Shown piece after piece: positions 1-5,916 of a DNA stretch of 6,096 nt. The notes beneath the pieces were generated by a model. The model worked only from the letters and a program-made list of their open reading frames with translations. It made no database searches and was not told the DNA's origin. The position numbers and the translations under genes were made by a program. The first letter of the stretch is position 1, and each line of letters begins with the position of its first letter. This DNA is from Bryobacteraceae bacterium (lineage in GTDB: Bacteria; Acidobacteriota; Terriglobia; Bryobacterales; Bryobacteraceae). The stretch covers positions 1 through 6,096 of the forward strand of contig CANGVB010000247.1 of NCBI GenBank assembly GCA_947456995.1, read 5' to 3'.

Positions 1-204
1 AAGCGCATCGAAGACCAGATCGCAACCGTTCGCGGTATGCTCTCTGGCCGTAAGTCGGTAGCATCAGCCGCCCCCGCCCCCAGCGCACCCGCCTCCTCTG
101 GCTCACGCCGCAAGCGCGTACTTAGTGAAGAAGCCCGTCTTCGCATCGCCGCCGCTCAGAAGAAGCGCTGGGCTGCGTTCCGCAAGGGCAAGAAATCAGA
201 ATAG
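1..204 (+). CDS. C-terminal part of a small basic protein of unknown function (5' end outside window)
   Basis: Frame 1 is open from the left edge to a TAG stop at 202-204, giving 67 visible residues. The visible part begins with a short helical stretch (KRIEDQIATVRGML). It continues into an Ala/Pro/Ser-rich low-complexity linker at about residues 20-34 and then a strongly basic tail. The tail starts RRKRVLSEEARLRIAAAQ and ends with a Lys/Arg/Trp cluster, KKRWAAFRKGKKSE. From memory, tails of the form 'LS.EAR.RIAAAQ+.RW' recur in small uncharacterised proteins of Acidobacteria and some Proteobacteria. The charge suggests nucleic-acid binding, but that is inference. The third-position G/C preference and the unbroken frame support real coding sequence. 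The gene converges on the methyltransferase gene, with 17 bases between stop codons. The true start and any N-terminal domain lie outside the window, so no function is assigned. Confidence 0.8.
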   Translation, partial: KRIEDQIATVRGMLSGRKSVASAAPAPSAPASSGSRRKRVLSEEARLRIAAAQKKRWAAFRKGKKSE

Positions 205-222
205 TGAGAACTTGTTCTCACT
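203..222. terminator. Compact hairpin between two convergent genes, possible bidirectional terminator
   Basis: The sequence AGTGAGAAC-TT-GTTCTCACT is a perfect 9-bp inverted repeat around two bases; as RNA it would probably form an 8-bp stem with a CUUG loop. It begins on the second base of the left gene's TAG stop and ends on the last base of the minus-strand TAA stop, so it fills the whole 17-bp gap. Flanking T-runs are short on both sides (TTAGTTTG on plus, ATTCTGATTTCTT on minus) and the stem is only moderately GC-rich. Position and symmetry argue for a shared terminator; efficiency is uncertain. Confidence 0.55.
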
Positions 223-1394
223 TAGTTTGAGGGTGAAACGTTGAAGTACAGGCATTTGAGATAGCTTGTTTCTGGAATCGAAATCACTTCGCGGTGATCG
301 AGAGCCTGGCTTCGCTTCTCAAGTAAAGTTAGAGTTTTGCGGCTTTCCTGAGCCGCTTCTCGAAGTACATTCAGCAAATCGCTTTCACTGACAGCACGAG
401 AGCAAGAACAGCTCACAAATAACCCTGAAGGGGCCACCGCGCTTAGCGCTCTGAGATTCAGATCGTAATAAGCCCGAGTGGCCTCTTCTTTTTGGCGGGC
501 TTGTTTTGCAAAGGCCGGCGGATCGGCGATTACACATTCGTATTGCCTGCGAGCCTGCCCTAATCCGCGTAAAAACTGTTTGACATCACTTTCAATAGCG
601 CGGACATTTTCGAGGCTATTGCGGCGGGCATTTTCTTCTATTCTTTCGACTGCGCTTTTGGAAGAATCCACTGCATCGACCTTGTCCAAGGTACGCGCCA
701 AATGCAGAGCAAAGCCACCGGAGGAGGAATAGAGATCGAGCGCCCTGCCGTTGATGCCTAGCCGCTTGACCCAATTGGCGGCAGCAAGATAGTTTTCTCT
801 TTGGTCAAGAAAGGCTCCAGTTTTGGGTCCATTCAGTAAATCAGCTTCAAACTTCAAACCATTCAAAAGGTAAATGGGCCTGGCTTTTTCCTCATCGCCC
901 AGAAACAAATTTCTTTCGCCACTAAGCTCCTGGACGGCACAATCGATTCCGCCGGATGACTCGAAGCGCTGTTGAATCTGACTAACAATTAAAGCTGAAA
1001 ATTCACTATAGCTACGCACATTACATTGCAATGCCAGTCCGCTGCCGAAGCGATCTACGGTTAGACCGGGAAGGCCATCGGCCTCACTGAAAACGAGGCG
1101 ATATCCAGTACTATTTTCGAGGGCTAGTTTCTCCCGCCAGTCGAGGGCTGCAGCGAGCCGCGCAGAAACAAAGGCAGCATCAAGGGCCTGCTCTCGCCTT
1201 GCGTAAAGGCGGACGGGGACGGGGGAGGCACCGTCAACCAGCGCGCTACCGAGCAGGCGGCCCCGCTCATCAGTGAGCAGGACCGTCTCCAATGTTTCCG
1301 CTGTCAACTCCGCATCTACCTCACCGCGATAGACCCAGACATGCCCAGCATCGAGGCGCTGCGAGGTCTTGCGGCTTAGCCTCCAGCGCTTCAC
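222..1394 (-). CDS. rlmI: Class I SAM-dependent rRNA methyltransferase, RlmI-like (23S rRNA cytosine-C5)
   Basis: The 390-residue product matches the length and layout of RlmI, the E. coli enzyme that makes m5C1962 in 23S rRNA. Residues 1 to about 75 form a PUA-like RNA-binding domain (HVWVYRGEV near 18-26). A linking domain follows, with SEADGLPGLTVDRFG at 103-117. The C-terminal Rossmann methyltransferase domain has GAFLDQREN (193-201), the SAM-binding loop DLYSSSGGF (220-228), VDSSKSAVE (242-250), the motif-IV DPPAFAK (291-297) and a cysteine-rich SCSCS (328-332), where RlmI has its conserved SCS. The start is a GTG that overlaps the htpX stop in the tetramer GTGA; no good Shine-Dalgarno is visible before it, so translational coupling to htpX is likely. 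Related PUA-methyltransferases, such as the Bacillus RlmQ group, modify other 23S positions, so the family is secure but the exact target base is not. Much of the gene has lower GC than its neighbours. Confidence 0.88.
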   Translation of the reverse strand: MKRWRLSRKTSQRLDAGHVWVYRGEVDAELTAETLETVLLTDERGRLLGSALVDGASPVPVRLYARREQALDAAFVSARLAAALDWREKLALENSTGYRLVFSEADGLPGLTVDRFGSGLALQCNVRSYSEFSALIVSQIQQRFESSGGIDCAVQELSGERNLFLGDEEKARPIYLLNGLKFEADLLNGPKTGAFLDQRENYLAAANWVKRLGINGRALDLYSSSGGFALHLARTLDKVDAVDSSKSAVERIEENARRNSLENVRAIESDVKQFLRGLGQARRQYECVIADPPAFAKQARQKEEATRAYYDLNLRALSAVAPSGLFVSCSCSRAVSESDLLNVLREAAQESRKTLTLLEKRSQALDHREVISIPETSYLKCLYFNVSPSN

Positions 1395-2230
1395 TGACGC
1401 TGACCCAGAAGTGCAGCAATCCGCTGCTCAGTTGTCGGGTGCGTCGAGAAGAGCCTCGCGAGGCCGCCCATAGCAGGCGGGAAGATATACATGTGTGACA
1501 TGGTGGGAGACGCTTCCATGGGGATGCGTTGCGACCAGGTGTCGAGCTTCCGGAGTCCATTCACCAGGCCCACGGGGGAACCAGTGTATTTGGCGGCTGC
1601 GGCGTCGGCGGAATATTCGCGGGTACGGGACACGGCCATCTGAATCAGCAGGGCTGCCACAGGGGCCAGAAACATCATCAAGAGGTTTGCAGCGGGGCTA
1701 TCGTCTTCGTCGCGGCGGCCACCACCGCCAAAAAACATACCAAAGCGGGCAACGCCCGTAATGGCCGCGCCCAAAGTGGCTGCTATCGAAGAGATCAGAA
1801 TGTCGCGGTGCAGAATGTGGCCCAGTTCATGGGCGATGACGGCTTCTACTTCCTGGTCATTCATGATCTCGAGCAAGCCGGCGCTAACGGCAACGGAGGA
1901 ATGCGAGGGGTTGCGGCCGGTAGCAAAAGCATTGGGCGACTCTTCGGGCAAAACCCAGAGCCGAGGCATCGGCAGGCCCATCTTTTCGGTGAGTCGTGCA
2001 GTCATGGGGCCAATGCGATTCCAGATATAGGGGTGCTCGGTTTCACTTACGCGTTGCGCCCCGGACATCGACAGCGCCATCTTCTCGGAGAAGAAATAAC
2101 TGAAGAAGTTCATCAGAACGGCTCCACCTAGCGCCATCAGCAGGCCGCTACGGCCACCAAAGGCCTGCCCGATAAACAACAAGAAGCCGGACATTCCGCC
2201 CAGCAAAAGAACTGTCTTCATTCCATTCAT
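1391..2230 (-). CDS. htpX: HtpX-type membrane zinc metalloprotease (peptidase family M48B)
   Basis: HtpX is an inner-membrane protease with a cytosolic active site that degrades misfolded membrane proteins. Numbering from the start chosen here (279 aa), two hydrophobic segments lie at about 5-24 and 27-47. The zinc-binding HELGH is at 134-138, two more hydrophobic segments follow at about 145-166 and 180-200, and EYSAD at 205-209 supplies the third zinc ligand (Glu205). The NAFATGRNPSHSSVAV stretch before HELGH is typical of the family, and the C-terminal STHPTTEQRIAAL is also characteristic. The length agrees with other HtpX proteins. A GTG at 2248 would add six residues, but AGGAG at 2242-2238 lies 7 bases before the ATG at 2230, which makes that ATG the better start. 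The gene follows hsp20 after a hairpin and overlaps the methyltransferase gene by 4 bases. A Gly-rich insert, FFGGGGRRDEDD, sits between membrane segments 3 and 4. Confidence 0.93.
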   Translation of the reverse strand: MNGMKTVLLLGGMSGFLLFIGQAFGGRSGLLMALGGAVLMNFFSYFFSEKMALSMSGAQRVSETEHPYIWNRIGPMTARLTEKMGLPMPRLWVLPEESPNAFATGRNPSHSSVAVSAGLLEIMNDQEVEAVIAHELGHILHRDILISSIAATLGAAITGVARFGMFFGGGGRRDEDDSPAANLLMMFLAPVAALLIQMAVSRTREYSADAAAAKYTGSPVGLVNGLRKLDTWSQRIPMEASPTMSHMYIFPPAMGGLARLFSTHPTTEQRIAALLGQRQ

Positions 2231-2237
2231 CGTCATA

Positions 2238-2242
2238 CTCCT
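2238..2242 (-). promoter_or_regulatory. Ribosome binding site of htpX
   Basis: Read on the minus strand, AGGAG is followed by 7 bases and ATG at 2230-2228. It overlaps the codons that would follow the alternative upstream GTG at 2248, and it is too close (1 base) to the ATG at 2236. This decides the start used for htpX. Confidence 0.7.
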
Positions 2243-2250
2243 GTTCACGA

Positions 2251-2281
2251 TAAGAAAGGGCAGAGGCCTCAGCCTCTGCCC
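2251..2281 (-). terminator. GC-rich hairpin after hsp20: terminator or attenuator before htpX
   Basis: The minus strand reads GGGCAGAGGC-TGAG-GCCTCTGCCC, a perfect 10-bp stem (arms 2281-2272 and 2267-2258) with a 4-base loop, followed by TTTCTTA. It lies 29 bases after the hsp20 stop and 15 bases before the htpX ribosome binding site. The stem is very stable but the T-run is weak and broken by a C. It may therefore give partial termination, letting some transcription pass into htpX, or it may stabilise the 3' end of the hsp20 message after processing. Confidence 0.7.
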
Positions 2282-2310
2282 CTAGTGTATTGGATTGCTG
2301 CCGCAGCGTC

Positions 2311-2745
2311 TTAGTTGCTAACTTCTACCTTGATTTGACGCGGTTTGGCAACTTCCTTCTTGGGAAGGTTCACGGTCAAAACGCCATCCTTGAATGTCGC
2401 CTTGACTCCATCAGCTTGCACCGTATCCGGCAGCGTAAAGCTCCGGCTGAAGGCGCCATAGCTTCGCTCAATGCGGTGGTAGCCCTTTTCATCCTTGACG
2501 GCTTCAAACTTGCGTTCGCCGCGCAGGGTTAGCGTTCCGTCTTCGACGCGAATGTCGATCTGGTCTTGCTTTACTTCAGGCAGGTCTGCCTTGAGGATCA
2601 GTTCATTCTCAGTTTCGAGAATATCAACTGCAGGCGCCCACGGACGTGCCGCATCGGGCTGTGTCACGGTCGGCAATGCATGTTCAAACAAGCGGAAGGC
2701 CTGGAAGGGAGTCAAATCAAACGGATTGTATCGAGTGAGGCTCAT
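2311..2745 (-). CDS. hsp20: Small heat-shock protein, Hsp20/alpha-crystallin family
   Basis: Hsp20 proteins are ATP-independent cytoplasmic holdases that form oligomers and bind unfolding proteins. With the start chosen here the product is 144 residues, a normal bacterial length. A short Phe-rich N-terminal arm (MSLTRYNPFDLTPFQAFRLF) is followed by the alpha-crystallin domain at about 37-130. Its landmarks are PAVDILETENELILKADLP (38-56), the strand region SYGAFSRSFTLPDTV (95-109) and KDGVLTVNLPK (119-129). The C-terminal tail carries I138-K-V140, the I-x-I/V motif that docks on a neighbouring subunit. An in-frame GTG at 2775 would add ten residues, but AAGGAG at 2759-2754 sits 8 bases before the ATG at 2745, and the predicted transcription start falls near 2775, so the ATG is preferred. 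It is the first gene of the minus-strand cluster and has its own strong promoter. Confidence 0.94.
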   Translation of the reverse strand: MSLTRYNPFDLTPFQAFRLFEHALPTVTQPDAARPWAPAVDILETENELILKADLPEVKQDQIDIRVEDGTLTLRGERKFEAVKDEKGYHRIERSYGAFSRSFTLPDTVQADGVKATFKDGVLTVNLPKKEVAKPRQIKVEVSN

Positions 2746-2753
2746 AAACTTAT

Positions 2754-2759
2754 CTCCTT
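2754..2759 (-). promoter_or_regulatory. Ribosome binding site of hsp20
   Basis: The minus strand shows AAGGAG, then 8 bases, then ATG at 2745-2743. This is the best Shine-Dalgarno in the window and fixes the hsp20 start at that ATG. Confidence 0.8.
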
Positions 2760-2781
2760 GAGTGATGGTGATCACAATCTA

Positions 2782-2810
2782 AATATAAAACCTGCGCGTA
2801 TCATTGTCAA
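2782..2810 (-). promoter_or_regulatory. Sigma70-type promoter of hsp20
   Basis: The minus strand reads TTGACA (2810-2805), a 17-base spacer, and TATATT (2787-2782). The -35 box is a perfect consensus match, the -10 differs at one position (TATATT versus TATAAT), and the spacing is optimal. Transcription would start near 2775, leaving a leader of about 30 bases. I see neither a sigma32-type pair (CTTGAA/CCCCAT) nor a CIRCE element, so any heat control would have to come from a repressor, possibly at the inverted repeat over the -35 box. Confidence 0.75.
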
Positions 2811-2831
2811 GTAATTTTCCAATTTGACAAT
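2803..2831. repeat. 8-bp inverted repeat (ATTGTCAA-N13-TTGACAAT), candidate operator
   Basis: The arms at 2803-2810 and 2824-2831 are perfect inverted copies with centres 21 bp apart, two helical turns, which suits a dimeric regulator. The left arm contains the hsp20 -35 box; the right arm contains a plus-strand TTGACA facing padR. The symmetry could mark an operator, or could simply reflect two divergent -35 boxes. The plus-strand TTGACA has no good -10 at normal spacing, which favours the operator reading slightly. Confidence 0.45.
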
Positions 2832-2843
2832 ATATTTTTCCTC

Positions 2844-2872
2844 TTGCTTACCGAGGGGAGTTCAGGTAATCT
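2844..2872 (+). promoter_or_regulatory. Weak candidate promoter for padR and the ADOP permease
   Basis: TTGCTT (2844-2849) and TAATCT (2867-2872) are separated by 17 bases; each matches consensus at only three positions. The start would lie near 2879, leaving a short leader before the ATG at 2897. The alternative TTGACA at 2824-2829 has a perfect -35 but no recognisable -10 at 15-18 bases. A direct repeat, ACCGAG, at 2850-2855 and 2883-2888 brackets the region, 33 bp apart, and could be part of a PadR autoregulatory site. All of this is tentative. Confidence 0.3.
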
Positions 2873-2896
2873 GTCCTCGATAACCGAGACAAGAGT

Positions 2897-3232
2897 ATGA
2901 GTAAACCAACTGACCTGGTGCAGGGCACCCTCGACCTGCTGCTTCTGAAGATAGTCGCCCTCGATCCACTCCATGCCTGGGCCATTGCCCAGCGCCTCAA
3001 GCAGGTTTCTGGCGACGTTCTGCAGGTGAGCGACGGCTCGCTTTACCCGGCCCTGCATAAGCTGGAACAAGCAGGCTGGATTTCTGCGGAATGGAAGCAA
3101 ACCGAGAGCGGCAGGCGAGCGAAATACTATGCGCTCACGGCTCCTGGCCGTTTGGAGCTTGACCGCGAAACGCTTAAGTGGGACCGGCTATCTGAAGCCA
3201 TCACGAAGGTGATGAGAATCGAGGAAGCCTGA
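2897..3232 (+). CDS. PadR-family transcriptional regulator of the acidobacterial ADOP-linked type
   Basis: PadR proteins are small winged-helix DNA-binding regulators, usually repressors of an adjacent transporter gene. The 111-residue product is the short one-domain form. It has GTLDLLLLKIVAL (10-22), then QRLKQVSGDVLQVSDGSLYP (32-51) with the recognition-helix motif GSLYPALHKLEQAGWI (47-62). The wing follows as ESGRRAKYYALTAPGR (70-85), and a C-terminal helix ends in EEA. These are the standard landmarks of the PadR subgroup found beside duplicated orphan permeases in Acidobacteria. One small deviation is LHAWAIA at 25-31, where relatives as I recall them have HG. The Shine-Dalgarno is weak (GAG at 2886-2888, 8 bases upstream). 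The TGA stop shares one base with the permease ATG (TGATG), so the two genes are almost certainly co-transcribed and translationally coupled. Confidence 0.93.
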   Translation: MSKPTDLVQGTLDLLLLKIVALDPLHAWAIAQRLKQVSGDVLQVSDGSLYPALHKLEQAGWISAEWKQTESGRRAKYYALTAPGRLELDRETLKWDRLSEAITKVMRIEEA

Positions 3233-5859
3233 TGCTGAGACTCTGGCGCCTGCTTTATTCACTGCCCCTGCGATTGAGATCCCTGCTGCACCGCGACCAG
3301 GTGGAGCAAGAGCTCGACGAGGAGCTGAACTTCTATCTCGACGAGAGAATCGCTCACGAGATTGCACAAGGCCGGAGCCCCGGGGAGGCACGCCGAATCG
3401 CGCACCAGGCTCTTGGCGGCATTGAGCAACGCAAAGAAGAATGCCGTGACCAGCGTGGCACGCAGTGGATTGAGAACTTCACGGCAGACCTTCGGCATGG
3501 GTTGCGCTCGTGGCAGAAAACGCCCGGCATTTGGGCACTGGCCACGCTCACCCTGGGCCTCGGGATCGGTGCAAACGCGACTGTGATTTCGATCGTCGAC
3601 AAGATCTACAATCGCCCCTTTGCCGGCCTCAACCAAGAGACGGATCGCGTGCTGCGCTTGGGCAAGGCCAGTTCCAGCGACACGCGCAATACAGTGACGC
3701 TGGACGACTATCTCGCCTGGCGCACGGCCCCGATCTTCGACAAGATCATGGGATACAAGGCGGTGGAGTATGTGATGAGTGGGGTAGGCGATCCGGAGCG
3801 AATCGTAGGTCAGGCAGTCTCGCCCGGCTTCTTCTCGACACTTGGTGCGAAGCTCGTGCTTGGGCGTTTTCCTCTCGATGTCGAGCACCAGCCAGAGGGC
3901 GCCAGAGTAATCATTCTGAGTCACGACTACTGGCAAAATCGCTTTGCCGGAAGCCCAGCGGTTCTTGGAAGAACCATTCGCCTGGACGGCATCAGCTTCG
4001 CCATTGTTGGGGTGGCGGCAAAGGAGTTCTGGTTCCCCAGCGTCCAGGCAAGATTCTGGACCCCTCTTTTGCTCGCCCCTACGCCAACAAGCCACAAAGA
4101 TCCCGTGCTGCAGGTGATCGCTCGCTTGAAGCCTGGCATTGGTGCCAGCGAAGCCGGCTCGGCTCTGGCACCCATCAGTCTCGACCTCGAGCGCCGCTTC
4201 CCCGATACGCACACGGGAATGCGCACCCAGATCCTGCAACTCTTTGATGGCTTCTATAGCCAGGACGACCGTAAGGTGATCGTTCTGCTCTATTTGATTT
4301 CGGGCGGGATCCTGCTGATCGCATGCGCCAATGTAGCGAATCTGCTGATGGTTCGCGGCCTGGCCCGGCAGCGTGAGATGTCGATCCGAATCGCTCTTGG
4401 GGCGGCCAGATCTCGCATTCTCGCCCAGTCTCTCACCGAGGGCCTTCTGCTTGCGCTGCCGGCGCTTGGATTTTCCACCCTTGCCGCGCACTTGTCCTCG
4501 AGTCTGCTGTTGTCTCAAGTGCGCGTCCCCTTCCCTGTGGACGGGCCTGTGCTGGACCCGCACTACCTGCTCCTCAATGGCCTGATCGCCTTGGGGTCGA
4601 TCTTCCTCTTTAGCCTCTATCCGGCTTGGGCGGCTACCGCGATCCAGGGGGATGCGAGCAATCGAAACACGCTTGGCCGAGGCACACAGCGTGCAACCAG
4701 TTCGTTGGTGGTGGTTCAGGTTGCGCTTGGCCTTGCGTTGGTGATGACTGCGATTCTTGGCGTGCGTGGGGTTGAGGTGCTGCTCAATCTCGATCCGGGT
4801 TATGATCGCAGCCGCGTGCTGCAGGCCGAGTTCTATCCCTCGCGCCGTAGCGAAGCAAGCGATACGGCAATGCATCAGATGCATCAACGGCTGCTTGATC
4901 GCAGTGCAGCCTCGTCGGAATTTCAATCTGTTGGGCTGATCAGCCCCGTTCCTGTAACCAGTGCCGGGGACGGCATCCCCACTCGGATCTCATCACTGAA
5001 TCAGCAGCTCTCGGTTAAGGACAGCCCTCAGGCGCACTATGGGGTCATGAGCGCTGGCGCGCTGGAAACGTTGCGGATTCCTTTGCTGCGTGGCCGCGCC
5101 TTCACCACTGCAGATACAGCTACAACCAGGCCAGTAGCGATCGTCAATCAAAAGCTGGGTGAGCAACTCTTCCCTGGTGAGGACCCGATCGGCAAGTCGA
5201 TTCGCGTGGCTGCCCTTGGTGGCGGGACCTTCGAGATTGTGGGGCTTTATCCTAACCTCGACAGGGAGAACACGATTCGTGGCCCTGTATCGCAGTTCTT
5301 TGTTCCTTTCGGCCAGGCACCTCGGAGATCGATGCAGTGGGTGGGTCGCTTCCGGACAGAGACTGCGGGGATTGAAGCCTTGCGGGCGGCGGCCAGGGAC
5401 GTTGATCCGGAAGCGCCGCTGGAGGTGGACAGTCTCACGCATCGTCACTTTGAAGAGTTGCAGAATAGCCGTGTGCTAATTTACCTGATCTCGGCCTTTG
5501 CGGTGCTGGCCCTCTTCTTTGGTGGTTGCGGGATCTTTGCTGTGGTGTCTCAAACGGTGAGCCAGCGGTTGCCGGAGATTGGCTTGAGGATGGCGCTGGG
5601 CGCCTCTGGCGGCAGGATTGGAAAGTGGGTAGTGGGGTCGGGCTTCCGGCTCTTGGCTTTTGGTTCGCTGATTGGTGTTGGAGCTGGCCTTTTGCTGGGG
5701 AGCTTGCTGGCGACGCAATTGGTGAAGGTTACGCCTTATGACTGGCAGGTGATTTTGCCCTCTGCTCTTAGCTTTGTGGCAGTGGGCCTGCTGGCTTGTC
5801 TTGCGCCGGCGCTTCGGGCATCTCGCACCGACATTACTCGGGTGATTCGCCAGGATTAA
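3232..5859 (+). CDS. ADOP-family permease: duplicated MacB/FtsX-like ABC transporter permease
   Basis: The 875-residue product has the full ADOP layout. Residues 1-90 form a charged N-terminal prefix domain (DQVEQELDEELNFYLDERIA at 22-41, then SPGEARRIAHQALGG). The first membrane segment is near 100-122, followed by a MacB-like periplasmic domain to about 340. An FtsX domain at about 350-470 carries ACANVANLLMVRG (364-376) and REMSIRIALGAARSRI (381-396). The second half repeats the plan: a membrane segment near 491-515, a periplasmic domain with GRAF (621-624) and the VAIVNQKL...LFPGEDPIGKSI stretch (635-657), and an FtsX domain at about 748-868 with GIFAVVSQTV and RLPEIGLRMALGA (779-791). 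About eight membrane segments are expected. GAGGA at 3221-3225 within padR serves as ribosome binding site. MacB-type permeases move substrates by mechanotransmission powered by an ATPase; no ATPase is fused to it or present in the window, hence 'orphan'. The substrate is unknown. There are no internal stops or obvious lesions. Confidence 0.94.
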   Translation: MLRLWRLLYSLPLRLRSLLHRDQVEQELDEELNFYLDERIAHEIAQGRSPGEARRIAHQALGGIEQRKEECRDQRGTQWIENFTADLRHGLRSWQKTPGIWALATLTLGLGIGANATVISIVDKIYNRPFAGLNQETDRVLRLGKASSSDTRNTVTLDDYLAWRTAPIFDKIMGYKAVEYVMSGVGDPERIVGQAVSPGFFSTLGAKLVLGRFPLDVEHQPEGARVIILSHDYWQNRFAGSPAVLGRTIRLDGISFAIVGVAAKEFWFPSVQARFWTPLLLAPTPTSHKDPVLQVIARLKPGIGASEAGSALAPISLDLERRFPDTHTGMRTQILQLFDGFYSQDDRKVIVLLYLISGGILLIACANVANLLMVRGLARQREMSIRIALGAARSRILAQSLTEGLLLALPALGFSTLAAHLSSSLLLSQVRVPFPVDGPVLDPHYLLLNGLIALGSIFLFSLYPAWAATAIQGDASNRNTLGRGTQRATSSLVVVQVALGLALVMTAILGVRGVEVLLNLDPGYDRSRVLQAEFYPSRRSEASDTAMHQMHQRLLDRSAASSEFQSVGLISPVPVTSAGDGIPTRISSLNQQLSVKDSPQAHYGVMSAGALETLRIPLLRGRAFTTADTATTRPVAIVNQKLGEQLFPGEDPIGKSIRVAALGGGTFEIVGLYPNLDRENTIRGPVSQFFVPFGQAPRRSMQWVGRFRTETAGIEALRAAARDVDPEAPLEVDSLTHRHFEELQNSRVLIYLISAFAVLALFFGGCGIFAVVSQTVSQRLPEIGLRMALGASGGRIGKWVVGSGFRLLAFGSLIGVGAGLLLGSLLATQLVKVTPYDWQVILPSALSFVAVGLLACLAPALRASRTDITRVIRQD

Positions 5860-5892
5860 AAGACAAAAGGGCCAGTCCCGAAGGACTGACCC
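5858..5892 (-). terminator. Intrinsic terminator with UUCG loop, best fit to the minus-strand gene
   Basis: On the minus strand the stem is GGGTCAGTCC-TTCG-GGACTGGCCC (arms 5892-5883 and 5878-5869). It pairs completely with one G-U wobble, is closed by the extra-stable C(UUCG)G tetraloop, and is followed by TTTTGTCTTTT. On the plus strand the same hairpin has a C/A mismatch and a CGAA loop, followed by TTATTGTTT. It is therefore best tuned for transcripts arriving from the right, but probably also stops transcription from the ADOP gene, whose stop codon lies in its T-tract. Confidence 0.85.
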
Positions 5893-5916
5893 TTATTGTT
5901 TACTACCACCAAAAAA

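Noticed and set aside
1529..2131. A 200-codon open frame on the plus strand opposite htpX
   Set aside because: It is antisense to a gene with the intact HELGH and EYSAD motifs; its own translation is Gly/His/Gln-rich without recognisable features and has no ribosome binding site.
2231..2248. Extended htpX start at GTG 2248 (MNRSMT...)
   Set aside because: The AGGAG ribosome binding site lies inside this extension and is correctly spaced only for the ATG at 2230.
2297..2307. Small inverted repeat GCTGC-G-GCAGC just after the hsp20 stop
   Set aside because: A 5-bp stem with a one-base centre is too short and tight to be a credible structure; the 10-bp hairpin next to it is the convincing one.
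2768..2775. 8-bp palindrome GTGATCAC near the predicted hsp20 transcription start
   Set aside because: A single 8-bp palindrome is expected by chance at this scale and no second copy or extended symmetry accompanies it.
2746..2775. RNA thermometer (ROSE or fourU type) in the hsp20 leader
   Set aside because: The predicted leader is only about 30 bases and contains no run that would pair convincingly with AAGGAG, so there is no support for a thermometer fold.
2757..2777. CTTGAGT at 2757-2763, identical to one half of the HspR-binding HAIR element (CTTGAGT-N7-ACTCAAG)
   Set aside because: The second half at the right distance (ATCACAA) matches at only two of seven positions, and the half-site is largely explained by the hsp20 Shine-Dalgarno on the other strand.
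3259..4926. A 555-codon open frame on the minus strand inside the permease gene
   Set aside because: It lies entirely antisense to the ADOP gene, which has clear domain motifs. The translation is low-grade (rich in Arg, Gln and His with no family motif), as expected of a shadow of GC-rich coding sequence.
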